This document shows, piece by piece, positions 8,605-17,293 of a DNA stretch of 64,000 bases. The stretch's first letter is position 1, and each line of letters begins with the position of its first letter. Made by a program: the position numbers and the translations under genes. The notes beneath the pieces were generated by a model that was not told the origin of the DNA, did not search any database, and saw nothing but the letters and a program-made list of their open reading frames with translations. The DNA is from Burkholderiales bacterium (lineage in GTDB: Bacteria; Pseudomonadota; Gammaproteobacteria; Burkholderiales; SG8-39), in NCBI GenBank assembly GCA_014860355.1, contig JACZJV010000110.1:1-64000 (forward strand). The letters are read 5' to 3'.

Positions 8605-10269
8605 ATGGCGAAGCTGAGCGGGCGCACGGCGTTCTTGCAACTCCTGGTCGACGAGGGCGTGAGCCATCTCTTTGGCAACCCGGGCACCACGGAGTTGCCG
8701 CTGATGGAAGTGGTGCCCGATTTTCCCGAGTTGAACTATGTGCTCGGGCTGCAGGAAGCCGTGGTGGTGGGGATGGCCGACGGCTACGCGCGCGCCTCCG
8801 GTCGGCTCGCCGCCTGCAGCCTGCATGTCGCCCCGGGCTTGGGCAACGCGATGGGCGCCCTCTACAACGCGAAATTCTCCGGGTCGCCGTTGATCGTGAC
8901 CTGCGGGCAGCAGGAGCAGGGCCACGGCCTGCTCGAACCGCTGCTCTACGCCCCGCTGGTGCCGATCGCGCAGCCCATGGTCAAGTGGGCGGTGGAAGTG
9001 ACGCGCGCCGAGGACATGCCGCGCATCGTGCGCCGCGCCGCGAAAGTGGCGCTGACCCCGCCTACGGGCCCGGTGTTCATCAGCCTGCCCGGCGACGTGC
9101 TCGACGCCGAGGCCGAGCTCGATTTCGGCAAGCCGACCAGGGTGGACGCGCGTGTGCGGCCTTCGGACGAAGCGCTGGCGCAGCTTGCGGCAAAGCTGCT
9201 GGCGGCGAAGAATCCGGTGATCCTGGCGGGCCAGGAACTGGCGATACACGACGCTTTCGCCGAAGCGGCCGAACTCGCCGACTTGATCGGCGCCGCGGTG
9301 TACCAGCAGCCGATTCATTACTGCGCGCAGTTTCCGAGCGCGCATCCGGCCTATCTGGGGGCGTTGACGCGCAGCCAGAAGCAGGTGCGCGCCGCGCTGG
9401 AACCCTACGACCTGATGCTGTGCCTGGGAGCGGACCTGTTGCGCATGTCGGTCTACAGCCCGGTCGCGCCGCTGCCCGCAGGCATGCCGGTGGTGCATAT
9501 CAGCGAGCGCGACTGGGAGCTGGGCAAGAATTATCCGACCGAAATGGCGCTGCGCGCGAACGTCAAGGAGACGCTGCGCGCCCTGCTGCCGCTTCTGCGC
9601 GAGCGGCGCTCGAGCGCCGAAGCGGCAGCAGCCGGCCGGCGCATGGGCGCGCTCAAATCGCGCAACTGGACGGTGCAGCGCGAGCAGGCCCGCGTCGAGG
9701 TGATGCGCGCCGCCGGGACGGTGCCGATCGATCCGGGCTACCTGATGCTTTCCATCTGCGAGACGCTGCCGCAGGATGCGATCGTGGTGGAGGAGGCGCT
9801 GACCTCGGCTACGGCGCTGCCGGGTTTCCTGCATTTGCGCGATCCCAGGTGCTACTACGGCCTGTCCAGCGGCGGGCTCGGCTTCGGCGTACCCGGCGCG
9901 GTAGGCATCAGCCTGGCGCAGCCGGGGCGGCCGGTGGTGGCGATCATCGGCGACGGCAGCATGATGTACGGGGTGCAGGCACTGTGGACCGCGGCGCATC
10001 TGAAGCTGCCGCTCACCTATGTCGTCGCCAACAACCGCAGCTACCGCATCCTCAAGGAACGGCTGGTGTCCATGCGCGCCACCGACCGCTTTACCGGCAT
10101 GGACCTGCGCGATCCGGAAATCGATTACACCGGCCTTGCGCGCTCGCTCGGCGTCGCGGCCGAGCGCGTCACCGATCCGCAGGCGATAGCGCCTGCGCTG
10201 CGCGCCGCGCTCGCCGCGGGCGGCCCGCGCCTGATCGAAGTGATGATCGCCGACGGCTTCGGCAGCTGA
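8605..10269 (+). CDS. Thiamine-diphosphate enzyme, benzoylformate decarboxylase/acetolactate synthase-like
   Basis: A 554-residue ThDP enzyme with the N-terminal Pyr domain (FGNPGTTELPL, LQEAVVVGMADGYARASG with the conserved cofactor Glu), the central domain, and the C-terminal PP domain with the GDGS...NN cofactor motif (IIGDGSMMYG to VVANN). Overall similarity is to MdlC. Of the three catalytic residues described for benzoylformate decarboxylase (Ser26, His70, His281), only the His70 equivalent (SLHVAPG) is clear: Ser26 aligns with Thr (NPGTTE), and the FRYH region reads LRMS. The reaction is therefore probably a ThDP-dependent cleavage or ligation of another 2-keto acid or acyl-CoA, and the true substrate is unknown. 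It follows the acyl-CoA dehydrogenase by two bases. Confidence 0.85.
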   Translation: MAKLSGRTAFLQLLVDEGVSHLFGNPGTTELPLMEVVPDFPELNYVLGLQEAVVVGMADGYARASGRLAACSLHVAPGLGNAMGALYNAKFSGSPLIVTCGQQEQGHGLLEPLLYAPLVPIAQPMVKWAVEVTRAEDMPRIVRRAAKVALTPPTGPVFISLPGDVLDAEAELDFGKPTRVDARVRPSDEALAQLAAKLLAAKNPVILAGQELAIHDAFAEAAELADLIGAAVYQQPIHYCAQFPSAHPAYLGALTRSQKQVRAALEPYDLMLCLGADLLRMSVYSPVAPLPAGMPVVHISERDWELGKNYPTEMALRANVKETLRALLPLLRERRSSAEAAAAGRRMGALKSRNWTVQREQARVEVMRAAGTVPIDPGYLMLSICETLPQDAIVVEEALTSATALPGFLHLRDPRCYYGLSSGGLGFGVPGAVGISLAQPGRPVVAIIGDGSMMYGVQALWTAAHLKLPLTYVVANNRSYRILKERLVSMRATDRFTGMDLRDPEIDYTGLARSLGVAAERVTDPQAIAPALRAALAAGGPRLIEVMIADGFGS

Positions 10270-10350
10270 AAAGGCTCTGCATGCACCGTCTGAAATACTG
10301 TCGCAAGCCATCATCGGACTTGCGCGCTGCGCGCGCCAAGCGCGTTTCCC

Positions 10351-10373
10351 GGACGGATAAAAAACATCCGTCC
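10351..10373. repeat. Inverted repeat GGACGGAT-N7-ATCCGTCC
   Basis: Perfect 8-bp arms around an A-rich 7-nt loop, about 80 bases after the ThDP gene stop and about 100 before the molybdenum hydroxylase. No T tract follows on either strand, so it is not a classical terminator. It may be an operator or an RNA hairpin. Confidence 0.5.
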
Positions 10374-10476
10374 GCGCAACTTTGCGACTCTGCAACAGCG
10401 AGGTGCGCGATTCGAGTCACCGCGTATATAGTTGGAACCCCAGTCCTGTAGTTCGCGGCGTTAGAAGGTCGCTCAT

Positions 10477-12777
10477 ATGTCCAAATTCGCCCTGGGCCAG
10501 TCGCTCACCCGCATCGAGGATACGGCGCTGTTGCGCGGCGCGGGCTGCTATGCCGACGATGTCGCGCTCGCCGGCGCGGCGCACGCCTGCGTTCTGCGCT
10601 CGCCCTACGCGCACGCGAACCTCCTCGGCATCGATACCGCGGCCGCGCGCGCGGCGCCCGGCGTGCTCGCCGTACTGACCGGCGCGGATGCCGCTGCCGA
10701 CGGTCTGGGCGAAATTCCCTGCCTGGTCCCGGTCACCAATATCGACGGCACGCCGCGCGCCGACACGCCGCGGCCGGTGCTAGCAATGAAACGCGTGCGC
10801 CACGTCGGCGACCCGGTGGCGCTGGTGGTGGCCGAGACCCTGGAGCAGGCGAAGGATGCGGCCGAACTGATAGCGGTCGATTACGAGCCGCTGGCGGCGG
10901 TCACCGACACGCGCACAGCGGCGATGGCGGGGGCGGCGCGCACCTGGGACCACATCGTCGGCAATCTTTGCTTTGACATCGGCGCCGGGAGCGACAAGGC
11001 GGTCGTGGACGCGGCGATCAAAGGCGCCGCGCACCTCACCCGGCTCGAACTCATCAACAACCGCGTCGTCGCGAATCCGATCGAGCCGCGTGCGGCGCTG
11101 GCGGATTTCGATGCGGCGAGCGGGCGCTCGACGCTGTACACGCCCAGCCAGGGGCCGCATGTGATTCACGCCCAGCTGACCGAGGCCGTGCTCAGGATCG
11201 GCAAGGAACAACTGCGCGTGATATCGGGCAACGTAGGCGGCGCCTTCGGCATGAAGATCTTCCTGCATCCGGAGCAGCCCCTGGTGGTGTGGGCCTCGCG
11301 CCGCCTCAGGCGCGCCGTGCGCTGGACCGCCGAGCGCAGCGAAAGCTTCGTCTCCGACGTGCAGGGGCGCGACAACTATTCCATCGCCGAACTGGCGCTG
11401 GACGCGAACGGCGGTTTCCTCGCCTTGCGCGTGAGCACCTACGCCAACATGGGCGCCTATCTGTCGAACTACGCGCCCTTCATTCCCCAGCTTGCCGTGC
11501 CCATGCTTTCGGGTGTGTACCGGATCCCGGCGATCTACGCCAACATCCGCGGCGTGCTCACCAACACCGTGCCGGTGGACGCCTACCGCGGCGCCGGGCG
11601 CCCCGAGGCGATCTACCTGCTCGAGCGCATCATCGACGTGGCGGCGAGCGAACTCGGGCTCGCGCCGGACGAATTGCGCCGGCGCAATTTCGTCAAGCCC
11701 GCGGACCTGCCCTATCAGACGCCGGTCGAAAGCTGCTATGACTCGGGCGATTTCGCCGCGGTGATGCAGGGCGCGCTGGAGAAAGCCGACTGGGCGGGCT
11801 TTGGCGCACGGCGCGCCGGGGCGAAGCTGCAGGGCAAGCTGCGCGGCATCGGCATGGCCATGTATATCGAGCGTTGCGGCGGCGGCGAGGGCGATACGGT
11901 CAGCCTCAAGGTCGATCCTGCGGGCAGCGTCACGCTTTTTTCCGGGATGCAGGACAACGGCCAGGGCCATGCCACGACGTTCGTGCAACTGCTCTCGGAC
12001 AGGCTCGGTCTGGACGCGAGCCGGATCCGCGTGGTGCAGGGCGACACCGACCTCGTGCCATCGGGGTTGACCGGCGGCTCGCGCTTTCTTGCGATCGGCG
12101 GCGTCGCCGCGATGAGCGCCGCGGATGAAGTGATCGATCAGGGCAAGGTCGCTGCGGCGAGCCTGCTCGAGGCGGCGCCGGCCGACATCGAATACCGCGA
12201 TGGCGAGTACCGCATCGGCGGCACCGACCGCAAGGTGTCGCTATTCGAGGCAGCGCGCGCCGGCGGCGGGCTGCAGGCCACGCACACGCGCACTCCGGAA
12301 GCCTACACCTATCCCAACGGCTGCCATGTGTGCGAACTCGAAATCGACGCGGACACGGGCGAAGCGCGCATCCTGCGCTACAGCATCGTCGACGATTTCG
12401 GCCGGTCGATCAATCCGCTGCTGCTCGAAGGCCAGGTGCACGGCGGAACGGTGCAGGGCATAGGCCAGGCGCTGCTCGAAATCGCGCACTACGACCCGGA
12501 GTCGGGCCAGTTGCTCAGCGGCTCGTTCATGGACTACGCGCTGCCGCGCGCCGACGACGTGTCCTCGTTCGACTGCGGTTTCCGCCATACGCCCGCAACC
12601 AGCAATCCGCTCGGCGTGAAGGGCGCGGGCGAGGCCGGCGCGGTGGGCGCACCGCCCGCGGTGATCAATGCCGTCGTCGATGCGCTGCATGCCGCGACCG
12701 GGTTGAGGCATATCGACATGCCGGCGACGCGCGAGAAGCTGTGGCGCGCGCTGCGCGCCGCGAAGTATCCCGCTTGA
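10477..12777 (+). CDS. Xanthine dehydrogenase-family molybdopterin (Mo-MCD) large subunit, stand-alone
   Basis: A 766-residue molybdenum-hydroxylase large subunit. It has the aldehyde oxidase/xanthine dehydrogenase a/b hammerhead domain at about 15-125 (SLTRIEDTALLRGAGCY) and the molybdopterin-binding domain after it. Conserved pieces include GNVGGAFGMK, VDAYRGAGRPEA, GMQDNGQGHATTF and the C-terminal GVKGAGEAGAVGAPPAVINA with the catalytic Glu. The active-site loop is AYRGAGRP, not the AYXCSFR of genuine CO dehydrogenase, so this is not CoxL in function. No FAD (CoxM) or 2Fe-2S (CoxS) gene adjoins it; the only 2Fe-2S partner in the window is IorA at 31499-31993. The substrate is unknown, perhaps an aromatic or N-heterocyclic compound. 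Confidence 0.88.
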   Translation: MSKFALGQSLTRIEDTALLRGAGCYADDVALAGAAHACVLRSPYAHANLLGIDTAAARAAPGVLAVLTGADAAADGLGEIPCLVPVTNIDGTPRADTPRPVLAMKRVRHVGDPVALVVAETLEQAKDAAELIAVDYEPLAAVTDTRTAAMAGAARTWDHIVGNLCFDIGAGSDKAVVDAAIKGAAHLTRLELINNRVVANPIEPRAALADFDAASGRSTLYTPSQGPHVIHAQLTEAVLRIGKEQLRVISGNVGGAFGMKIFLHPEQPLVVWASRRLRRAVRWTAERSESFVSDVQGRDNYSIAELALDANGGFLALRVSTYANMGAYLSNYAPFIPQLAVPMLSGVYRIPAIYANIRGVLTNTVPVDAYRGAGRPEAIYLLERIIDVAASELGLAPDELRRRNFVKPADLPYQTPVESCYDSGDFAAVMQGALEKADWAGFGARRAGAKLQGKLRGIGMAMYIERCGGGEGDTVSLKVDPAGSVTLFSGMQDNGQGHATTFVQLLSDRLGLDASRIRVVQGDTDLVPSGLTGGSRFLAIGGVAAMSAADEVIDQGKVAAASLLEAAPADIEYRDGEYRIGGTDRKVSLFEAARAGGGLQATHTRTPEAYTYPNGCHVCELEIDADTGEARILRYSIVDDFGRSINPLLLEGQVHGGTVQGIGQALLEIAHYDPESGQLLSGSFMDYALPRADDVSSFDCGFRHTPATSNPLGVKGAGEAGAVGAPPAVINAVVDALHAATGLRHIDMPATREKLWRALRAAKYPA

Positions 12778-12838
12778 AGCAGCTTCCGGTTTCAGCCGGG
12801 TATCGCGGCCGGATCGCGGCCGCCCGGGGCGCTGCCTT

Positions 12839-13297
12839 TCAGAACAGCAGGCCCTGTGGCAGAGGCACCTGCAGCGCGTAGCGAAATATCGCGTACAGGC
12901 CGCCGAGCACGATTGCGCCGACGGCGGTGTAGGTGAGGGCCAGGCGCGGCGTCCAGCGATCGTAGTTGGCGATCACGAGGATCGCGGCGTAGGCGAACAG
13001 GCTGGTGGAGAGGAAGCCGAATTTCTCGAACAGGAACGCCCACGCGACGAGCACCGCTATGAGCGCGCCGCGCCGCCAATTCGATCCGGCCGGCGTGGCC
13101 GCAGGCGCCTGCGGGCGCAGCAGCGCCATCGCGATGTAGACCGCGGCGCACAGGATCATGACGGCAGCCATGGTGCGCGGGAACACCGAGCCCAGGGGCG
13201 AGAACTCGCGCGCGCCCCAGATCGCTAGGACTCCGACGATGATGAATACCGCCGAGCCGGCGATGCCCGGAATATCGCGGCGTGGCGTTTCACTCAT
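12839..13297 (-). CDS. tctB: Tripartite tricarboxylate transporter small membrane subunit, TctB
   Basis: A 152-residue membrane protein with four hydrophobic segments (IAGSAVFIIVGVLAIWGA, TMAAVMILCAAVYIAMAL, a central AYAAILVIAN segment and AVGAIVLGGLYAIF), as in TctB. TctA, TctB and TctC form a sodium- or proton-driven uptake system for carboxylates. The start ATGAGTGA overlaps the tctA stop by eight bases, which indicates translational coupling. Gene order on the minus strand is tctC, tctA, tctB. Confidence 0.85.
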   Translation of the reverse strand: MSETPRRDIPGIAGSAVFIIVGVLAIWGAREFSPLGSVFPRTMAAVMILCAAVYIAMALLRPQAPAATPAGSNWRRGALIAVLVAWAFLFEKFGFLSTSLFAYAAILVIANYDRWTPRLALTYTAVGAIVLGGLYAIFRYALQVPLPQGLLF

Positions 13298-14795
13298 TGG
13301 CGTTGTCCCTGGCGCGCAGGCGCGCGGTGAACAGGGGGTAGAGCAGTCCGAGCGCAATGAATGCGATGATCCCCAGTGAAATCGGTCGCGTGAAAAATTC
13401 CGCCACCGGCTGACCGCGGGCATTGCCGATGAGGTAACCCTGCACGAAGCCCGACTCGGCGATGGTACCGAGGATGAGCCCGAGGACGATGGGCGAGGCG
13501 GTGTAGCCGAAACGCCCGGCCACCCAGCCGAAGACGCCGAGGGTCACCATCTGCTGCACTTCGCTCGCGTTGTTGTGCACCGCATAGCTGCCGATTACGG
13601 TAAGCAAGGCCACCGACGGGACCAGGGTCGCTTTGGGAATCGCGACTATGGACTTGAACGCGTAACGCCCGATCACCAGTCCGATCGGCAGCATCAGGAT
13701 GGTGGCGATGAGCAGCCCGTAGATGAAGGTGTAGACGATCTGGCTCTGCGCCCCGAACAGCGTCGGCCCGGTGCGGATGCCCTGCACCAGGAGCGCGCCC
13801 AGGATGACGGCGTCCGCGGGCGTACCGGGTATGCCCAGCACCAGCGTCGGGATGAAGCCGCCGCCGACGGTGGCGTTATTGGAGGACTCGGTGGCGATGA
13901 CGCCGTCAGGCTCTCCTTTGCCGAAGCGGCCCGGATCCTTGGCGACGCGTCGGGCTTCCGAATAGGCGACCAGGGAGGCGATGGAACCGCCGGCGCCGGG
14001 CAGGATACCTACCAGCGTGCCGATGACCGAACTTCGCGCCAGGTTGAATTTCGAACGCCACGAGATCGATGCCGCCTCGCGCAGGCGGTAGCCTTTTACC
14101 TCCTGCGTCAGTTTGAGATGGGGGTCGGGGGTCGCCACCAGGTCGATGAGCACGGGCACGCAGTACAGGCCGATCAGCGCCGCGACGACGTCGATGCCGC
14201 CGAGCAGTTCATTGAAACTGCCGACGTAGCGAATATCGCCGCCCACCTCGGCCACCCCGACGGTTCCGAGCAGCAGCCCGACCGCGCCGCCGACGAAACC
14301 CTTGAGCATGCTGCCTTCGGAGAGGCTGGCGATGAGGGTGAGCCCGAATACCGCCAGCCAGAAATACTCGACCGGGCCGAAGGCGAGCGCGAAGCGTGCC
14401 AGCGGCGGGGCGAACATCAGCAGAAACATCGCGCCGACGAGGCCGCCGGTCACCGATGCGATGCATGCGAGGGTGATCGCAAGGTCGCCGTCGCCGCGCT
14501 TGGCCATCGGGTAGCCGTCGAAGGTGGTGGCTATGGCAGACGGAGTCCCGGGGGTGTTCAGCAGAATCGCCGAATAGGCGCCGCCGTATATGGCACCGGT
14601 GTAGATGGCGCCCAGGGCGATCAGCGCCGATTCCGGCCGCATGCCGAAAGTGAACGGTATCAGCACCGCAATCGCCATCGTGGCCGTGAGTCCGGGCAGC
14701 GCGCCGATGACGGTTCCGGCGACGACGCCGGCAACGGCAAGCAGAATGTTGAACGGAGCAAGCGCGGCAAGCAGGAACTCGATGCCAGGCATCAT
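13290..14795 (-). CDS. tctA: Tripartite tricarboxylate transporter large membrane subunit, TctA
   Basis: A 501-residue polytopic inner-membrane protein of standard TctA length with about 11-12 hydrophobic segments. The hallmark block GALPGLTATMAIAVLIPFTFGM-like near residues 30-55 (GALPGLTATMAIA) and the repeated GILPGAGGSIASLVAYSEAR are present. It is the transport channel of the TctCAB system. It lies about 100 bases downstream of tctC and overlaps tctB. Confidence 0.93.
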   Translation of the reverse strand: MMPGIEFLLAALAPFNILLAVAGVVAGTVIGALPGLTATMAIAVLIPFTFGMRPESALIALGAIYTGAIYGGAYSAILLNTPGTPSAIATTFDGYPMAKRGDGDLAITLACIASVTGGLVGAMFLLMFAPPLARFALAFGPVEYFWLAVFGLTLIASLSEGSMLKGFVGGAVGLLLGTVGVAEVGGDIRYVGSFNELLGGIDVVAALIGLYCVPVLIDLVATPDPHLKLTQEVKGYRLREAASISWRSKFNLARSSVIGTLVGILPGAGGSIASLVAYSEARRVAKDPGRFGKGEPDGVIATESSNNATVGGGFIPTLVLGIPGTPADAVILGALLVQGIRTGPTLFGAQSQIVYTFIYGLLIATILMLPIGLVIGRYAFKSIVAIPKATLVPSVALLTVIGSYAVHNNASEVQQMVTLGVFGWVAGRFGYTASPIVLGLILGTIAESGFVQGYLIGNARGQPVAEFFTRPISLGIIAFIALGLLYPLFTARLRARDNANE

Positions 14796-14897
14796 GGAAG
14801 CCCTAGTTTGGCGGCGCGCACCAACCCGGCAGGGGATCGTGTGCGCCCGGAGGGCGCCGCGGCGCCGCGCGTGGCGGTTCCGCGGCGAGCTGCAGAC

Positions 14898-15857
14898 CTA
14901 TTTTTTCATGATGCCCATGTCGCGGGCGATGGCCTCGTATTCCTTCTGCCGCTCGGCCATGAACGCAGGCATGTCCGCCAGCCCCACGTCTATCATGGCG
15001 AAGCCTTTCTCCTCCATTGATTTGATGAAGGCCGGCTCCTTGTTGATCTTGCCGATCAGGTCGGAAATGGTTTGCTGCAGGGCTTTGGGCGTCGTATTGG
15101 GCACGGCGATGCCGCGGTAGGCGCCGCTCACGAGAGCGTAACCTTTTTCCTTGAACGTCGGGCAGTCGGGCAGGGCGGAATGGCGTTTCTCCAGGGCGAT
15201 CGCGAGGCAGCGCACCTGCGCGCCGAGCTGCGTGCCGACCGTGGAGTAGCTGTACGCGCCGGCAACGTGTTTTCCCAGAAGCGCCGTGTTCGATGCGCCG
15301 GTTCCCTTCGCCGGAATGTAGGTCGACTTGATCCCGGCCAGCTTGTCGAAGCGCTGCTGCGCGAGATGGTTGGCCGAATTGGTGCCCGAGCCGCTGAAGG
15401 TCAGCGTTCCAGGTGCTTTTTTCGCGGCGGCGACCAGGTCCTCTAGCGACTTGTACGGACTGTCGGCGGCGACGATGATGGCATCGGGCGTGTAGTGGAA
15501 CCAGTAGACGTTGGCGAGATCCGCCGTCTTGTAGCCCACGTCCTTTTGCAGCGGCTGCAGGACGATGTGCGGCAAATTGGTGCCGATGATGGTGTAACCG
15601 TCGCCGGGGGCCGAGTTGATCTGCGACCAGGCGGCGGCACCGCCCGCACCGGCTTTGTACTGGATCGCCACGGTCTGGCCGGTGAGCTTCTTGAAATACG
15701 GCTCCTGCAGTCGCGCGGAAATGTCCGACTCGCCGCCGGGACCGAAGGCGATGATGTAGCTGATCGTCTTCTCCGGATAGGCGGCGAATGCGACGCCGGC
15801 CGCTATCGCGGTGGCGCCGATGAGACCGGCTGCGACGGATTTGTAGAATCGTTTCAT
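14898..15857 (-). CDS. tctC: Tripartite tricarboxylate transporter solute receptor, TctC/Bug family
   Basis: A 319-residue periplasmic receptor with a signal peptide (MKRFYKSVAAGLIGATAIAA...VAFA). The Bug-family first motif is atypical: YPEKTISYIIAFGPGGESDISAR instead of the usual YPxKPIxxIVPFxPGGxxD. The ligand loops GAGGAAAWSQI and SGSGTNSANH are recognisable. The start at 15857 follows AGGAGC. It heads the tctCAB operon; an FNR-type box with a TAAAAT -10 lies about 100 bases upstream. The ligand is unknown but expected to be a carboxylate. Confidence 0.88.
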   Translation of the reverse strand: MKRFYKSVAAGLIGATAIAAGVAFAAYPEKTISYIIAFGPGGESDISARLQEPYFKKLTGQTVAIQYKAGAGGAAAWSQINSAPGDGYTIIGTNLPHIVLQPLQKDVGYKTADLANVYWFHYTPDAIIVAADSPYKSLEDLVAAAKKAPGTLTFSGSGTNSANHLAQQRFDKLAGIKSTYIPAKGTGASNTALLGKHVAGAYSYSTVGTQLGAQVRCLAIALEKRHSALPDCPTFKEKGYALVSGAYRGIAVPNTTPKALQQTISDLIGKINKEPAFIKSMEEKGFAMIDVGLADMPAFMAERQKEYEAIARDMGIMKK

Positions 15858-15955
15858 GGGGAGTGCTCCTGGTTGTGGAAATCGCGGAAATCGGGGAATG
15901 CGCATACAGCTGCGGGCGGCGCGAACACGGGTCGTCTGGGCCCAGGCACAGCAGC

Positions 15956-15995
15956 ATTTTACAGCAGAATTTTCGCTGCGATTGACGTTGATCAA
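15956..15995 (-). promoter_or_regulatory. FNR/ANR-type box with -10 element upstream of tctC
   Basis: TTGAC-GTTG-ATCAA at 15982-15995 differs from the TTGAT-N4-ATCAA consensus in one base. On the minus strand a TAAAAT hexamer (15961-15956) lies 20 nt downstream, close to the 22 nt expected for class II activation, and points to tctC. The plus-strand gene at 16090 has no comparably placed -10. Confidence 0.5.
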
Positions 15996-16089
15996 GCATT
16001 GACCACATGCGCGCCGCATGCGGGACACCGTCCGGGGCGCAATCGATATTCATCTGCCGAATCCGGAGTCTTGTATCATTCCCCCGCAT

Positions 16090-17241
16090 ATGCATGAACC
16101 AAGCGCGCGAGCACCGAACCGGTTCGACCTGCCAGAGTGGGCCGGGGCTTTCGGCGACCTGGGAACGCTGATTCCCTTCGTGGCAGCATACGTGTCTATC
16201 CTGAAAATGGATGCCAACGGCCTGCTCGTGGCCTTCGGCGCGGCATTGATCGCGGCCGGTTCTATCTATCGCACTCCGTTCCCGGTGCAGCCGATGAAGG
16301 CCATCGGTGCGGCGGCGGTGAGCCAGAGCGCGCTTGCGGCGGGCTTGGGCGCAGCGACCGTGGTCGCAGCGGGATTGACGACCGGGCTCCTGTGGATGGT
16401 TCTGGCGGCGAGCGGCCTGGGCAGGCGGGCGGCAGGCTGGGTGCCGCGCGCGGCGCTCCTGGGCGTGGTCATGGGCCTGGGTTTTTCTTTCATGCTCCAG
16501 GGAATAGGCATGATGTCCGGCAGTCCCGGGATCGCAGGACTGCTGCTTGCGCTGACGCTGTTCCTGCTCGGCCGCCCGCGGGTGCCGGCGATGCTGGTGC
16601 TGCTGGTCTTGGGCGCGATGATCGCGCTGGCCGGCCAGCCGGACCTCGTGCGCGATCTGGGCGCGCTGAAGCCCGAATTCAGACTACCGGGCTTTGCCTG
16701 GGGTACCCTGTCCATGAACGATCTGTGGACGGGATTCGTACTGCTGACTTTGCCGCAGCTGCCATTGACATTCGGCAACGCGTACATCGCGATCACCGAA
16801 GAAAACAACCGGCTGTTTCCGGACCGGCCGGTCAGCGAACGCGCGGTTGCCTATTCCACCGGCCTGATGAACCTGGGCGCCAGCATGATCGGGGGCATAC
16901 CCATGTGCCATGGCGCGGGAGGCATGGCGGGGCATGTCCAGTTCGGGGCGCGCACGGGTGGTTCGTCGATCATACTCGGCAGCGTCCTGCTGTGCGCGGG
17001 GCTGTTCCTGTCTACGTCGATAGTCACGGTGTTCAGGATGTTTCCGCCCAGCGTCCTCGGCGTCATCCTGTTCATGGCCGGTTTGCAGCTCGCGCTGGGC
17101 AGCAGGGACAGCGGCGCGGAAAAAACCGATCGCTTCGTGGTTCTGGCCACGGCGGCGTTTGCGATCTGGAATGTCGGCGCGGCGGTATTGTTCGGAATTC
17201 TGCTGCACCACGCGGCGCGGCGCGGCTGGCTGCGCATCTGA
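16090..17241 (+). CDS. Molybdate/sulfate transporter, MFS_MOT1 family
   Basis: A 383-residue polytopic membrane protein with about ten hydrophobic segments. The opening FDLPEWAGAFGDLGTLIPFV and the repeat-like segment RTPFPVQPMKAIGAAAVSQ are hallmarks of the MOT1 group, related to SulP transporters but without a STAS domain. The second half has LPLTFGNAYIAITEENNRLFP and GGIPMCHGAGGMAGHVQFGAR, also typical. The substrate is molybdate in characterised plant and algal MOT1 proteins, and sulfate is possible. Two molybdenum hydroxylases and a ModA-like protein in this window favour molybdate. The ATG at 16090 is preferred over an upstream in-frame ATG at 16018. It is convergent with the RquA-like gene. 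Confidence 0.85.
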   Translation: MHEPSARAPNRFDLPEWAGAFGDLGTLIPFVAAYVSILKMDANGLLVAFGAALIAAGSIYRTPFPVQPMKAIGAAAVSQSALAAGLGAATVVAAGLTTGLLWMVLAASGLGRRAAGWVPRAALLGVVMGLGFSFMLQGIGMMSGSPGIAGLLLALTLFLLGRPRVPAMLVLLVLGAMIALAGQPDLVRDLGALKPEFRLPGFAWGTLSMNDLWTGFVLLTLPQLPLTFGNAYIAITEENNRLFPDRPVSERAVAYSTGLMNLGASMIGGIPMCHGAGGMAGHVQFGARTGGSSIILGSVLLCAGLFLSTSIVTVFRMFPPSVLGVILFMAGLQLALGSRDSGAEKTDRFVVLATAAFAIWNVGAAVLFGILLHHAARRGWLRI

Positions 17242-17293
17242 AAGCCCCTGGCGGAGCCTGGGTGCAGAATCCGGCGGGCAGGTGCGGATAACG

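Noticed and set aside
8605-10269. Genuine benzoylformate decarboxylase
   Set aside because: Equivalents of Ser26 and His281 appear to be absent, so only a family-level call is safe.
10400-10430. tRNA-like GATTCGAGTC upstream of the molybdenum hydroxylase gene
   Set aside because: Flanking bases do not form a 5-bp T stem and no cloverleaf could be drawn.
10477-12777. Aerobic CO dehydrogenase (CoxL)
   Set aside because: The active-site loop is AYRGAGRP, without the Cys of AYXCSFR, and there are no CoxM/CoxS genes.
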